Shown here one piece after another: positions 56,074 to 64,000 of a stretch of DNA of 64,000 nt. Source of the DNA: Pseudomonas sp. stari2. Its GTDB lineage: Bacteria; Pseudomonadota; Gammaproteobacteria; Pseudomonadales; Pseudomonadaceae. The stretch spans positions 6,046,001 to 6,110,000 of the forward strand of contig NZ_CP099760.1 in the NCBI RefSeq assembly GCF_040760005.1, read 5' to 3'. How positions within the stretch are numbered: position 1 is the first letter of the stretch; each line of letters begins with the position of its first letter. The translations under genes and the position numbers were made by a program. Below the pieces are notes generated by a model, which was not told the origin of the DNA, searched no databases, and worked only from the letters and a program-made list of their open reading frames with translations.

Positions 56074-56105
56074 AAAAATGGCGAGGGAGCTTGCTCCCTC
56101 GCCAT
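56072..56105. terminator. Perfect hairpin between pyrC' and the TM2 gene
   Basis: ATGGCGAGGGAGC pairs perfectly with GCTCCCTCGCCAT. A run of seven A precedes it, so on the minus strand it terminates the TM2 gene. The sequence also matches the GGGAGCTTGCTCCC-type REP hairpins common in P. fluorescens. Confidence 0.85.
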
Positions 56106-56108
56106 CAC

Positions 56109-56543
56109 TTACTGAAAAGTGCCCCGCCCTTCGGCATTACGCACCGACACCTGATCATTCAGCGTCCAGAAGTCATACAGCACGCCCAGAAAGAACAACC
56201 CGCCGGTCAGCAGATAAATCACCCCGCTGATCCACTTGCCCTGATACATCCGGTGCACGCCGAACGCGCCGAGGAACGTCAACAGAATCCACGCCACGTT
56301 GTATTCGATCGGCCCCGCCTCAAAGCGCAGGTCCGCTTCCCGGTCCATTGCCGGGATCAGGAACACGTCGATCAGCCAGCCAATCCCCAACAGCCCGAAG
56401 GTGAAAAACCAGATCGTGCCGGTCACCGGCTTGCCGTAATAGAAGCGGTGCGACCCGGTAAAACCGAAGATCCACAACAGATAACCGATCACCTTGCTAT
56501 GGGTGTCCTTTTCCTTCACTTGGGGCAGTTGATAGCGGTTCAT
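56109..56543 (-). CDS. TM2-domain membrane protein
   Basis: 144 residues from the ATG at 56543 (MNRYQLPQVKEKDTHSKVIG), with GAGGT upstream; a longer frame to 56642 lacks support. The TM2 motif appears twice: GYLLWIFGFTGSHRFYYGKP with GTIWFFTFGLLGIGWLIDVF, then ILLTFLGAFGVHRMYQGKW with GVIYLLTGGLFFLGVLYDF. That gives four membrane helices in two helical hairpins. The function of bacterial TM2 proteins is unknown. It is a single gene, convergent with pyrC', and the promoter lies in 56544-56791, which holds no other gene. Confidence 0.9.
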   Translation of the reverse strand: MNRYQLPQVKEKDTHSKVIGYLLWIFGFTGSHRFYYGKPVTGTIWFFTFGLLGIGWLIDVFLIPAMDREADLRFEAGPIEYNVAWILLTFLGAFGVHRMYQGKWISGVIYLLTGGLFFLGVLYDFWTLNDQVSVRNAEGRGTFQ

Positions 56544-56791
56544 GAAGACCTCGATACACGCGATAGATAAATTTTCTTTAATTCTTTGTGACTTTTTTAC
56601 AGGTACCCGACGTACGGCAAATGCTACCTTGTGGTCGGTCAAAGCCTTATAGCACCTGACTTCTGTCCGACAATTGCGTCTATTTGCCGCTTGTTTGGTT
56701 CCGTTGCCCGCCTTTTGAATCGACCAACGGCCTCGGAAGGGACAAAAAAGCTGTTATAAAGTTGCGCGCTAACACATAAGAGCCCTGCCTA

Positions 56792-57415
56792 ATGCGTCCA
56801 TTTTTCAAGACATGGCTAACTATTTGCCTATTAATGCCACTGGCCGCCCACGCCACCAATCGTGAGCAACGTCTTCCCAACGTTAACGGTTTCACCCCCA
56901 AATCCCATGCCTCTGCTCCTTCGAACAAAGGCAAACAAACGAAACACACCACGCTCGCCAGCAAGGGTCACGGCAAGCTGGTTCCACCGATGGCGAACAA
57001 AGAAAGCAGCAACGTCCTCAGTCGTGCGGTGAACGTCCTCGGTACACCTTACCGTTGGGGCGGCAGCAGCCCGAGTAAAGGCTTCGACTGCAGCGGCCTG
57101 GTGAAATACGCGTTCAACGACGCGACTTTCGACCTGCCGCGCACCTCGAATGCCATGGCCAGCGGTCACGGCGAGAAAGTCGAGCGCAAGGATCTCAAGC
57201 CTGGCGACCTGATTTTCTTCAACATCAAGAGCCGTCGGGTCAATCACGTTGCCATCTACCTGGGCAACGACCGCTTCATCCACGCACCGCGCCGTGGCAA
57301 AGCGGTGAGCATCGATACGCTGAACAAGCCGTATTGGGAACAGCATTACGTGGTTGCCAAGCGCGTGCTGCCGAAAGAACCGGGCGGCAAGCAGATGCGC
57401 GTGGTTCAACGCTGA
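56792..57415 (+). CDS. NlpC/P60-family peptidoglycan endopeptidase
   Basis: 207 residues: a signal peptide of about 21 residues (TWLTICLLMPLAAHA), a basic low-complexity linker (about 25-70) and a C-terminal NlpC/P60 domain with the catalytic cysteine in KGFDCSGLVKYAFND, the histidine in NHVAIYLGNDRF and a second polar residue in FIHAPRRGKAVSI. It probably cleaves D-Glu-diaminopimelate-type bonds in cell-wall peptides in the periplasm. No Shine-Dalgarno stands out. A strong terminator follows. It lies between pyrC'/TM2 and pilT. Confidence 0.92.
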   Translation: MRPFFKTWLTICLLMPLAAHATNREQRLPNVNGFTPKSHASAPSNKGKQTKHTTLASKGHGKLVPPMANKESSNVLSRAVNVLGTPYRWGGSSPSKGFDCSGLVKYAFNDATFDLPRTSNAMASGHGEKVERKDLKPGDLIFFNIKSRRVNHVAIYLGNDRFIHAPRRGKAVSIDTLNKPYWEQHYVVAKRVLPKEPGGKQMRVVQR

Positions 57416-57429
57416 TCCTTGCAGATCAC

Positions 57430-57460
57430 AAAAAACGCAGCCCTCGGGCTGCGTTTTTTT
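57430..57460. terminator. Bidirectional terminator between the NlpC/P60 and pilT genes
   Basis: AAAAAACGCAGCC pairs with GGCTGCGTTTTTT around CTCG. The A and T tracts on either side suit both the plus-strand peptidase gene and the minus-strand pilT gene, which ends at 57467. Confidence 0.95.
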
Positions 57461-57466
57461 TCGTCA

Positions 57467-58501
57467 CTAGAAGTTATCCGGCGTCCGCGCCTTCTCCCGC
57501 GCATGCTCGCGACTGACCAGGCCCTTGGTCACCAGATCCTTCAGGCACATGTCGAGTGTCTGCATCCCCAGCGACCCGCCAGTCTGGATCGCCGAATACA
57601 TCTGCGCCACCTTGTCCTCGCGGATCAGGTTACGGATCGCCGACGTACCCAGCATGATCTCGTGGGCCGCCACCCGGCCGCCGCCGATCTTCTTGATCAG
57701 CGTCTGCGAGACCACGGCCAGCAACGACTCCGACAGCATCGAACGCACCATGGACTTCTCATCCCCCGGAAATACGTCCACCACCCGGTCGATGGTCTTG
57801 GCCGCCGACGTGGTGTGCAGTGTGCCGAACACCAGATGCCCGGTTTCCGCAGCGGTCAGCGCCAGACGGATGGTTTCCAGGTCGCGCATCTCGCCCACCA
57901 GGATCACATCCGGGTCTTCCCGCAGCGCCGAGCGCAGTGCCGTGGCGAAACTGCGGGTATCGCGGTGGACTTCACGCTGATTGATCAGGCATTTGCGCGA
58001 TTCGTGGACGAATTCGATCGGGTCTTCGATGGTCAGGATGTGGTGATGACGATGAGTGTTGAGGTAATCGATCATCGCCGCCAGGGTGGTGGACTTGCCG
58101 GAGCCGGTCGGCCCGGTCACCAGCACCAGCCCGCGCGGGGCGTCGGTGATCTTGCGAAAGACGTCGCCCATGGCGAGGTCTTCCATGCTCAGCACTTTCG
58201 ACGGGATGGTGCGGAATACGGCGCCGGCGCCACGGTTCTGGTTAAAGGCGTTGACCCGAAACCGCGCCACACCCGGCACTTCGAAGGAAAAGTCGGTTTC
58301 CAGATGTTTCTCGAACTCCACCCGCTGGGTGTCGTTCATGATGTCGTAGATCAGCTCATGCACCTGTTTGTGATCCAGCGCCGGCAGATTGATCCGCCGC
58401 ACATCGCCATCCACGCGGATCATCGGCGGCAGTCCGGCCGACAGGTGCAGGTCGGAAGCGCCCTGTTTGGCGCTGAAGGCCAGCAGTTCAGTGATATCCA
58501 T
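57467..58501 (-). CDS. pilT: Type IV pilus retraction ATPase PilT
   Basis: Hexameric ATPase that depolymerises type IV pili for twitching motility. 344 residues, the standard length. Seen: MDITELLAFSAKQGASDLHL, Walker A GLVLVTGPTGSGKSTT (about residue 129 on), the Asp box HILTIEDPIEFVHESRKC, Walker B SALREDPDVILVGEMRD and the His box GHLVFGTLHTTSAAKTIDR. The ATG at 58501 is chosen over an upstream start. No pilU follows directly downstream in this window. It is divergent from yggS by 56 bp. Confidence 0.97.
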   Translation of the reverse strand: MDITELLAFSAKQGASDLHLSAGLPPMIRVDGDVRRINLPALDHKQVHELIYDIMNDTQRVEFEKHLETDFSFEVPGVARFRVNAFNQNRGAGAVFRTIPSKVLSMEDLAMGDVFRKITDAPRGLVLVTGPTGSGKSTTLAAMIDYLNTHRHHHILTIEDPIEFVHESRKCLINQREVHRDTRSFATALRSALREDPDVILVGEMRDLETIRLALTAAETGHLVFGTLHTTSAAKTIDRVVDVFPGDEKSMVRSMLSESLLAVVSQTLIKKIGGGRVAAHEIMLGTSAIRNLIREDKVAQMYSAIQTGGSLGMQTLDMCLKDLVTKGLVSREHAREKARTPDNF

Positions 58502-58557
58502 AGCGTCCCTCAATTCCAGTAGAATGCCGCGAACCTTCAGACCGCTGGCGCCTCTTG

Positions 58558-59244
58558 ATGTCCACGATAGCAGACAACATTGCCCTCGTTAGTTCACGCA
58601 TTCATGCCGCCACCGCTGCCGCCGGCCGCGATGAAAACAGCGTCCAGCTGCTGGCCGTGAGCAAGACCAAACCCGCCCAAGCCCTGCGCGAAGCGTACGC
58701 CGCCGGCCTGCGTGACTTTGGCGAGAACTACCTGCAGGAAGCTTTGGGCAAACAGCTCGAACTGGCCGACCTGCCCTTGATCTGGCACTTCATCGGCCCC
58801 ATTCAGTCGAACAAGACCCGCTCGATTGCCGAGCATTTCGCCTGGGTGCACTCCGTGGATCGTCTGAAAATCGCCCAACGCCTGTCCGAACAACGCCCGG
58901 CGGACCTGCCGCCACTGAATATCTGCATTCAGGTCAACGTCAGCGGTGAAGCCAGCAAGTCCGGCTGCACCCCGGCCGACCTGCCGGCCCTGGCCCAGGC
59001 CATCAGCGCCCTGCCGCGCTTGAAGTTGCGCGGGCTGATGGCGATTCCCGAGCCGACCGAAGATCGCGCCGAGCAAGACGCTGCATTCGCTGCCGTTCAG
59101 AAGCTGCAGGCCGGCCTCGACCTGCCGCTCGACACACTTTCCATGGGCATGAGCCACGACCTCGAGTCGGCCATTGCCCAGGGTGCCACCTGGGTCCGTA
59201 TCGGTACGGCCCTGTTTGGCGCTCGCGACTACTCCCAATCTTGA
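58558..59244 (+). CDS. yggS: PLP homeostasis protein YggS (PLPBP family)
   Basis: 228 residues, PLP-binding TIM-barrel protein. Seen: LLAVSKTKPAQALREAY (PLP lysine), FGENYLQEALGKQ, WHFIGPIQSNKTR, CIQVNVSGEASKSGC and SMGMSHDLESAIAQGATWVR. Helps control free PLP and amino-acid balance. I start at the ATG at 58558 rather than the adjoining TTG. It is the first gene of yggS-proC-yggT-yggU, with proC 23 bp downstream. Confidence 0.96.
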   Translation: MSTIADNIALVSSRIHAATAAAGRDENSVQLLAVSKTKPAQALREAYAAGLRDFGENYLQEALGKQLELADLPLIWHFIGPIQSNKTRSIAEHFAWVHSVDRLKIAQRLSEQRPADLPPLNICIQVNVSGEASKSGCTPADLPALAQAISALPRLKLRGLMAIPEPTEDRAEQDAAFAAVQKLQAGLDLPLDTLSMGMSHDLESAIAQGATWVRIGTALFGARDYSQS

Positions 59245-59267
59245 TGATTTCCAGATAAGGACCTGAC

Positions 59268-60086
59268 ATGAGCAACACGCGTATTGCCTTTATCGGTGCC
59301 GGCAACATGGCCGCCAGCCTGATCGGCGGCCTGCGGGCCAAGGGTCTGGAAGCCGCACACATCCGCGCCAGCGATCCGGGCGAAGAAACCCGCAACCGGG
59401 TCAGCGCCGAACATGGCATCGAAACCTTTGCCGACAACGCCCAGGCCATCGACGGCGCCGACGTTGTCGTTCTGGCGGTCAAGCCACAGGCCATGAAGGC
59501 CGTGTGCGAAGCGATCCGCCCGAGCCTGAAACCGAATCAGCTGGTGGTGTCCATCGCCGCCGGCATCACCTGCGCCAGCATGACTGCATGGCTTGGCGAG
59601 CAGCCGATCGTGCGCTGCATGCCCAACACCCCGGCGCTGCTGCGTCAGGGCGTGAGCGGTCTGTATGCCACCGGCGAAGTGAGCGCCGAACAGCGCCAAC
59701 AGGCTGAAGAACTGCTGTCCGCCGTGGGCATCGCCTTGTGGCTGAACGAAGAGCAGCAACTGGACGCGGTCACAGCCGTCTCCGGTTCCGGCCCGGCCTA
59801 CTTCTTCCTGCTGATCGAAGCCATGACCGCCGCTGGCGTCAAACTCGGCCTGCCGAAGGAAACCGCCGAACAACTGACCTTGCAGACCGCACTGGGCGCC
59901 GCACACATGGCGGTTTCCAGCGACGTCGACGCTGCCGAGTTGCGCCGTCGCGTGACCTCGCCGGCGGGCACCACGGAAGCCGCGATCAAATCGTTCCAGG
60001 CCGGCGGCTTCGAAGCCCTGGTGGAAAAAGCACTCGGCGCCGCCGCGCACCGCTCGGCCGAGATGGCCGAACAACTGGGCAAATAA
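59268..60086 (+). CDS. proC: Pyrroline-5-carboxylate reductase
   Basis: Last step of proline synthesis, reducing pyrroline-5-carboxylate with NADPH. 272 residues. The N-terminal Rossmann motif IAFIGAGNMAASLIGGL, VVVLAVKPQAMKAV, CMPNTPALLRQGVSGLYA, AVTAVSGSGPAYFFLLIEAM and VTSPAGTTEAAIKSFQAGGF are all present. The ATG at 59268 has AAGGA. Ten bases separate it from yggT. Confidence 0.98.
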   Translation: MSNTRIAFIGAGNMAASLIGGLRAKGLEAAHIRASDPGEETRNRVSAEHGIETFADNAQAIDGADVVVLAVKPQAMKAVCEAIRPSLKPNQLVVSIAAGITCASMTAWLGEQPIVRCMPNTPALLRQGVSGLYATGEVSAEQRQQAEELLSAVGIALWLNEEQQLDAVTAVSGSGPAYFFLLIEAMTAAGVKLGLPKETAEQLTLQTALGAAHMAVSSDVDAAELRRRVTSPAGTTEAAIKSFQAGGFEALVEKALGAAAHRSAEMAEQLGK

Positions 60087-60096
60087 GGAGCCTTAC

Positions 60097-60687
60097 ATGA
60101 TTGGATTGAACACCGCAGCGGTCTACGTGCTGCAAACCCTCGGCAGCCTGTACCTGCTGATCGTGCTGCTGCGCTTCGTCCTGCAACTGGTACGGGCGAA
60201 CTTCTACAACCCGCTGTGCCAGTTCGTGGTCAAGGCCACCCAACCGCTGCTCAAGCCACTGCGCCGGATCATCCCGAGCCTGTTCGGCCTGGACATGTCG
60301 TCGCTGGTGCTGGCAATCCTCGTACAACTGGCACTGATGGCGCTGACCCTGCTGCTGACCTACGGCACCACCGGCAACCCGTTGCAACTGCTCATCTGGT
60401 CGATCATCGGCGTGACCGCGCTGTTCCTGAAGATTTTCTTCTTCGCCCTGATCATCAGCGTGATCCTGTCGTGGGTCGCTCCGGGCAGCCATAACCCGGG
60501 CGCCGAGCTGGTGAACCAGATCTGCGAACCGGCCCTGGCGCCGTTCCGGCGCTTCCTGCCGAGCATGGGCGGTCTGGACCTGTCGCCGATCTTCGCCTTC
60601 CTCGCGCTGAAGCTGATCGACATGCTGGTGATCAACAACCTCGCGGCGATGACGATGATGCCGGAAATCCTGCGCCTGTTGATGTGA
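60097..60687 (+). CDS. yggT: YggT-family membrane protein
   Basis: 196 residues with two YGGT repeats (QTLGSLYLLIVLLRFVLQLV with PLCQFVVKATQPLLKPLRRI; then LIISVILSWVAPGSHNPGAE with QICEPALAPFRRFLPSMGGL), giving about five membrane helices. The function is unknown in Pseudomonas; relatives contribute to membrane or division functions. It follows proC with an AAGGAG site and ends overlapping yggU. Confidence 0.93.
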   Translation: MIGLNTAAVYVLQTLGSLYLLIVLLRFVLQLVRANFYNPLCQFVVKATQPLLKPLRRIIPSLFGLDMSSLVLAILVQLALMALTLLLTYGTTGNPLQLLIWSIIGVTALFLKIFFFALIISVILSWVAPGSHNPGAELVNQICEPALAPFRRFLPSMGGLDLSPIFAFLALKLIDMLVINNLAAMTMMPEILRLLM

Positions 60688-60974
60688 GCTGGTTCCGTTG
60701 GGACGGTGACGACTTGATCCTCGAGTGTCACCTGCAACCGGCAGCCCGCAGCGATGACTTCGCCGGGCTGCACGGCGACCGCCTGAAGATCCGCCTGACC
60801 GCGCCGCCGGTGGAGGGCAAGGCCAATGCGTATCTGATGGGGTTTCTGGCCAAGGCTTTCGGGGTTTCCAAGAGCCAGGTCAGCCTGATCAGCGGTGAGT
60901 TGAATCGGCAGAAGCGGGTGAAGATTTGCTCACCGAAGAAACTCCCGGATTTACCCGGTTTAGCTCTTCCTTGA
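60684..60974 (+). CDS. yggU: DUF167 / YggU-family protein
   Basis: 96 residues with the DUF167 pattern: [40 protein letters not shown] and [20 protein letters not shown]. The start is GTG at 60684, overlapping the yggT stop (GTGA). The function is unknown; the family occurs next to yggT in many bacteria. It is followed by a REP-type repeat. Confidence 0.93.
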   Translation: MSWFRWDGDDLILECHLQPAARSDDFAGLHGDRLKIRLTAPPVEGKANAYLMGFLAKAFGVSKSQVSLISGELNRQKRVKICSPKKLPDLPGLALP

Positions 60975-60975
60975 T

Positions 60976-61000
60976 CGTTCCCACGCTCCGCGCGGGAACG
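60976..61000. repeat. REP-type inverted repeat after yggU
   Basis: CGTTCCC and GGGAACG arms flank ACGCTCCGCGC. It is the same family as the repeat after mdcR (32680-32710), with bases changed in the loop and outer arms. It lies between yggU and metX and may end the yggS-yggU transcript. Confidence 0.75.
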
Positions 61001-61083
61001 AGCGCAAATCAGGCCTGATCGTTGCTTGCCGCTGGGGGCAGCGGTCTTTAGACTTACGCCTCATTTCAACGAGAGCAGGGTCG

Positions 61084-62223
61084 ATGCCAGCTGCCTTTCC
61101 CCCCGATTCTGTTGGTCTGGTGACGCCGCAAACGGCGCACTTCAGCGAACCGCTGGCCCTGGCCTGCGGCCGTTCGCTGGCCGCTTATGACCTGATCTAC
61201 GAAACCTACGGCACGCTGAACGCACAAGCGAGCAACGCCGTGTTGATCTGCCACGCCTTGTCCGGCCACCACCACGCTGCGGGTTACCACAGCGTCGACG
61301 ACCGCAAGCCCGGTTGGTGGGATAGCTGCATCGGCCCCGGCAAACCGATCGACACCAACAAGTTCTTCGTGGTCAGCCTGAACAACCTCGGCGGTTGCAA
61401 CGGCTCCACCGGCCCGAGCAGCCTCAATCCGGACACCGGCAAACCGTTCGGCGCCGACTTCCCGGTACTGACCGTGGAAGACTGGGTGCACAGCCAGGCA
61501 CGCCTGGCCGACCTGCTCGGCATCGGCCAGTGGGCGGCGGTGATCGGCGGCAGCCTCGGCGGCATGCAGGCGCTGCAATGGACCATCACCTATCCGGATC
61601 GCGTTCGCCACTGCCTGGCCATCGCCTCGGCCCCCAAGTTGTCGGCGCAGAACATTGCGTTCAACGAAGTGGCGCGCCAGGCGATTCTCACCGACCCGGA
61701 ATTCCACGGTGGCTCGTTCCAGGAACAAGGCGTGATCCCAAAGCGCGGCCTGATGCTGGCGCGGATGGTCGGGCACATCACCTACCTGTCCGACGACTCC
61801 ATGGGCGAGAAATTCGGTCGCGGCCTGAAGAGCGAAAAGCTCAACTACGACTTCCACAGCGTCGAGTTTCAGGTCGAAAGCTACCTGCGCTATCAGGGCG
61901 AAGAGTTCTCCGGGCGCTTCGATGCCAACACTTATCTGTTGATGACAAAGGCGCTGGATTACTTCGATCCGGCAGCGAACTTCGACGATAACCTGGCGAA
62001 AACCTTCGAAGGTGCGAAAGCCAAGTTCTGCGTGATGTCGTTCACCACCGACTGGCGCTTCTCCCCCGCTCGCTCGCGGGAACTGGTGGATGCGCTGATG
62101 GCTGCGCGCAAGGACGTCAGCTACCTGGAAATCGACGCACCCCAGGGCCACGACGCCTTCCTGATTCCGATCCCGCGTTATTTGCAGGCGTTCGGCAATT
62201 ACATGAACCGAATTACGGTGTGA
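61084..62223 (+). CDS. metX: Homoserine O-succinyltransferase, MetX type
   Basis: 379 residues, alpha/beta-hydrolase fold acyltransferase that activates homoserine for methionine synthesis; the Pseudomonas enzyme uses succinyl-CoA although the fold is that of acetyltransferases. Seen: [37 protein letters not shown], the nucleophile [29 protein letters not shown] (Asp) and [13 protein letters not shown] (His). No riboswitch is apparent upstream. metW follows after seven bases. Confidence 0.95.
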   Translation: MPAAFPPDSVGLVTPQTAHFSEPLALACGRSLAAYDLIYETYGTLNAQASNAVLICHALSGHHHAAGYHSVDDRKPGWWDSCIGPGKPIDTNKFFVVSLNNLGGCNGSTGPSSLNPDTGKPFGADFPVLTVEDWVHSQARLADLLGIGQWAAVIGGSLGGMQALQWTITYPDRVRHCLAIASAPKLSAQNIAFNEVARQAILTDPEFHGGSFQEQGVIPKRGLMLARMVGHITYLSDDSMGEKFGRGLKSEKLNYDFHSVEFQVESYLRYQGEEFSGRFDANTYLLMTKALDYFDPAANFDDNLAKTFEGAKAKFCVMSFTTDWRFSPARSRELVDALMAARKDVSYLEIDAPQGHDAFLIPIPRYLQAFGNYMNRITV

Positions 62224-62230
62224 ACAAGCC

Positions 62231-62851
62231 ATGAGAGCTGATCTGGAAATCATCCAGGAATGGATCCCCGCCGGCAGCCGCGTGCTCGACCTCGGTTGCG
62301 GTGACGGCGAGTTGCTGACCTGGCTGCGCGACCACAAACAGGTCACCGGCTATGGCCTGGAAAACGACGCCGACAACATCGCCGAGTGCGTGGCCAAGGG
62401 CATCAACGTCATTGAGCAGGACCTGGACAAGGGCCTGGGCAACTTCGCCAGCAACAGCTTCGACGTCGTGGTAATGACCCAGGCCCTGCAAGCCGTACAT
62501 TACCCGGACAAGATCCTCGACGAAATGCTGCGGGTCGGTCGCCAGTGCATCATCACCTTCCCCAACTTCGGCCACTGGCGCTGCCGCTGGTATCTGGCGA
62601 GCAAGGGCCGGATGCCAGTGTCCGAGTTCCTGCCGTACACCTGGTACAACACGCCGAACATCCACTTCTGCACCTTCGAAGACTTTGAAGAACTTTGCCG
62701 CGAACGTGAGGCGAAGGTCATTGATCGGCTTGCCGTGGATCAACAGCACCGTCACGGGTGGGCCAGTAAGCTATGGCCTAATCTGTTAGGTGAGATCGGT
62801 ATCTACCGCGTCAGCAGCCCGGGGCTGCAGGATCACAGAATCGCGGTCTGA
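62231..62851 (+). CDS. metW: MetW, methyltransferase-fold partner of MetX
   Basis: 206 residues, class I methyltransferase-like: VLDLGCGDGELLTWLRDHKQ (motif I), YGLENDADNIAECVAKGINV, FDVVVMTQALQAVHYPDKIL and CIITFPNFGHWRCRWYLASK. It is always next to metX in Pseudomonas and is reported to be needed for MetX activity. The C-terminus may be specialised rather than catalytic. The ATG at 62231 is within the metX-metW operon. Confidence 0.94.
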   Translation: MRADLEIIQEWIPAGSRVLDLGCGDGELLTWLRDHKQVTGYGLENDADNIAECVAKGINVIEQDLDKGLGNFASNSFDVVVMTQALQAVHYPDKILDEMLRVGRQCIITFPNFGHWRCRWYLASKGRMPVSEFLPYTWYNTPNIHFCTFEDFEELCREREAKVIDRLAVDQQHRHGWASKLWPNLLGEIGIYRVSSPGLQDHRIAV

Positions 62852-62877
62852 ACCACGACATTGCGAGGAGAACGAAC

Positions 62878-63312
62878 ATGGGACGCCTGATTACCACGCT
62901 GTTGGCCGCCTGCCTGAGCCTGTCGGCCGTGGCAGCCGATGCCATCAAGAGCGAGCGCCAGGAAACCTTCGGCGACGTGACGGTGCACTACAACACCTTC
63001 AACTCGACCTACCTGCAACCGGACATCGCCAAGGCTGCCGAGCTGATCCGCAGCAAGAACCAGGGCGTGATCAATGTCTCGGTGATCAAGGACGGCAAGC
63101 CGTTGACCGCCAACGTCACCGGCACGGTGAAAGATCTGACCAGCCAGAGCGTGCCGCTGACCTTCCGCCAGATCACCGAACAGGGCGCGATCTATTACAT
63201 CGCCCAGTACCCGGTGGAACAGCAGGAAACCCGCACCTTTGAAATCAAGGTGCAGACCGGCGACAAGATCAACACCATCAATTTCAACCAAGAGCTTTTC
63301 CCTGGCCAATGA
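62878..63312 (+). CDS. DUF4426 family periplasmic protein
   Basis: 144 residues: a signal peptide ([20 protein letters not shown]), then a beta-rich mature part ([58 protein letters not shown]). It is found between metW and rdgB in Pseudomonas. The function is unknown. The ATG at 62878 has GAGGAG. Its stop overlaps the rdgB ATG (ATGA). Confidence 0.88.
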   Translation: MGRLITTLLAACLSLSAVAADAIKSERQETFGDVTVHYNTFNSTYLQPDIAKAAELIRSKNQGVINVSVIKDGKPLTANVTGTVKDLTSQSVPLTFRQITEQGAIYYIAQYPVEQQETRTFEIKVQTGDKINTINFNQELFPGQ

Positions 63313-63905
63313 TCAATCTCAAGCAACTCGTACTGGCCAGCCATAACGCCGGCAAACTCAAGGAACTCCAGGCAATGCTCGGCGAATCGGTGCAATTGCG
63401 CTCGATCGGCGAATTCAGCAGCGTGGAGCCGGAAGAAACCGGCCTGTCGTTCGTCGAGAACGCGATCCTCAAGGCCCGCAACGCCGCGCGCATCTCCGGG
63501 CTGCCGGCGCTGGCAGACGATTCGGGTCTGGCGGTGGACTTCCTCGGCGGTGCGCCGGGCATCTACTCGGCGCGCTATGCCGACGGCAAGGGCGACGCGG
63601 CAAACAACGCCAAACTGCTCGACGCCCTGAAAGACGTGCCTGAAGTCGAGCGCGGCGCACAGTTCGTCTGTGTGCTGGCGCTGGTGCGTCATGCCGACGA
63701 TCCGCTGCCGATTCTGTGCGAAGGCCTGTGGCACGGGCGCATCCTGACCGCCGCCAGCGGTGATCACGGTTTCGGCTACGACCCGTTGTTCTGGGTGCCG
63801 GAGCGTAACGTGTCCAGCGCCGAGCTGAGCCCTAGCGACAAGAACCAGATCAGCCACCGCGCCCGTGCAATGGATCTGCTGCGCCAGCGTCTGGGCTTGA
63901 AATGA
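63309..63905 (+). CDS. rdgB: RdgB/HAM1 dITP/XTP pyrophosphatase
   Basis: 198 residues. Hydrolyses non-canonical purine triphosphates (dITP, XTP). Motifs: [59 protein letters not shown] and [15 protein letters not shown]. The ATG at 63309 overlaps the DUF4426 stop; its own stop overlaps the next ATG (hemW), so all three are coupled. Confidence 0.97.
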   Translation: MINLKQLVLASHNAGKLKELQAMLGESVQLRSIGEFSSVEPEETGLSFVENAILKARNAARISGLPALADDSGLAVDFLGGAPGIYSARYADGKGDAANNAKLLDALKDVPEVERGAQFVCVLALVRHADDPLPILCEGLWHGRILTAASGDHGFGYDPLFWVPERNVSSAELSPSDKNQISHRARAMDLLRQRLGLK

Positions 63906-64000
63906 CCCGTGCTTCTTCTGCGTCGCCACTGATCGTCGGTGGCGCCGCCTCCTCGCCTCGGGCGCCGTTGCCGACGCTGCCGCCTCTGGCGCTGTACATC
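63902..64000 (+). CDS. hemW: HemW-like radical SAM protein, N-terminal start only (runs off right edge)
   Basis: Only 33 codons are in the window ([20 protein letters not shown], then [13 protein letters not shown]). The ATG at 63902 overlaps the rdgB stop (ATGA), the standard rdgB-hemW junction in Pseudomonas. The last residues LPPLALYI match the strand that precedes HIPWCVRKCPYC in HemW (the radical SAM cluster motif), which lies beyond the edge. The call therefore rests on position and a short match. Confidence 0.75.
   Translation, partial: MTRASSASPLIVGGAASSPRAPLPTLPPLALYI

Noticed and set aside
56078..56105. The GGCGAGGGAGC hairpin as a riboswitch or regulatory RNA
   Set aside because: A perfect 13-bp stem with a minimal loop and an adjoining A/T tract between convergent genes fits a terminator/REP hairpin, with no aptamer-like structure.

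Overview
This 64-kb window is chromosomal DNA from a fluorescent-type Pseudomonas, most likely the P. fluorescens group. The evidence is the high GC content, REP/REPIN-type repeats ending in GAGCGAGCCTGC, protein sequences close to remembered P. aeruginosa and P. fluorescens products, and gene order matching several P. aeruginosa PAO1 blocks (recalled, not searched). No rRNA, tRNA, insertion sequence, prophage or CRISPR array was seen.

Layout. Positions 1-5500 (minus strand) hold a carbon-metabolism operon, tkt-epd-pgk-two small lipoproteins-fba (fba is cut by the left edge). Divergent from it are an ArsR-methyltransferase fusion regulator and metK (5772-7976). With ahcY, which carries an S-adenosylhomocysteine riboswitch, and metF (16401-19026), these make up most of an activated-methyl cycle; metX-metW near the right end add homoserine activation. 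Between lie ligB, a DUF1090 protein, a lipoprotein cytochrome c', mltA, a MAPEG protein, an EamA transporter, a CPA1 antiporter, an FNT-family channel and a hotdog thioesterase. From 19195 to 27795 come a solute-binding protein, an RhlE-type helicase with a long leader, a YceI/cytochrome b561 pair, a secreted amine oxidase with a Lys-Ala-Pro tail, bioA and rsmE.

Positions 27800-39969 are a metabolic accessory block relative to PAO1 as I remember it: a DadA-like oxidase with a GltI-like binding protein and a LysR regulator, a hemolysin III protein, and a complete malonate decarboxylase system (mdcR, then mdcABCDEGH-madLM on the opposite strand, with heavy translational coupling). Positions 40069-49937 hold the Pil-Chp chemosensory system of twitching motility (pilGHIJ-chpA-chpC) without the adaptation genes pilK and chpB. 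The right third is conserved housekeeping: gshB, tonB3, algH, ruvX, pyrR-pyrB-pyrC' (a dihydroorotase-like protein lacking metal ligands), a TM2 protein, an NlpC/P60 peptidase, pilT, yggS-proC-yggT-yggU, metXW, a DUF4426 protein, rdgB and the start of hemW.

I did not find a clearly undescribed multi-gene system. The items most worth following are the ArsR-methyltransferase regulator facing a perfect 24-bp palindrome, the reduced Pil-Chp array with a threonine-type phosphotransfer-like module, the amine oxidase with a histone-H1-like tail, the export-signal-like N-terminus of LigB, and a LysR-type palindrome upstream of mdcA.
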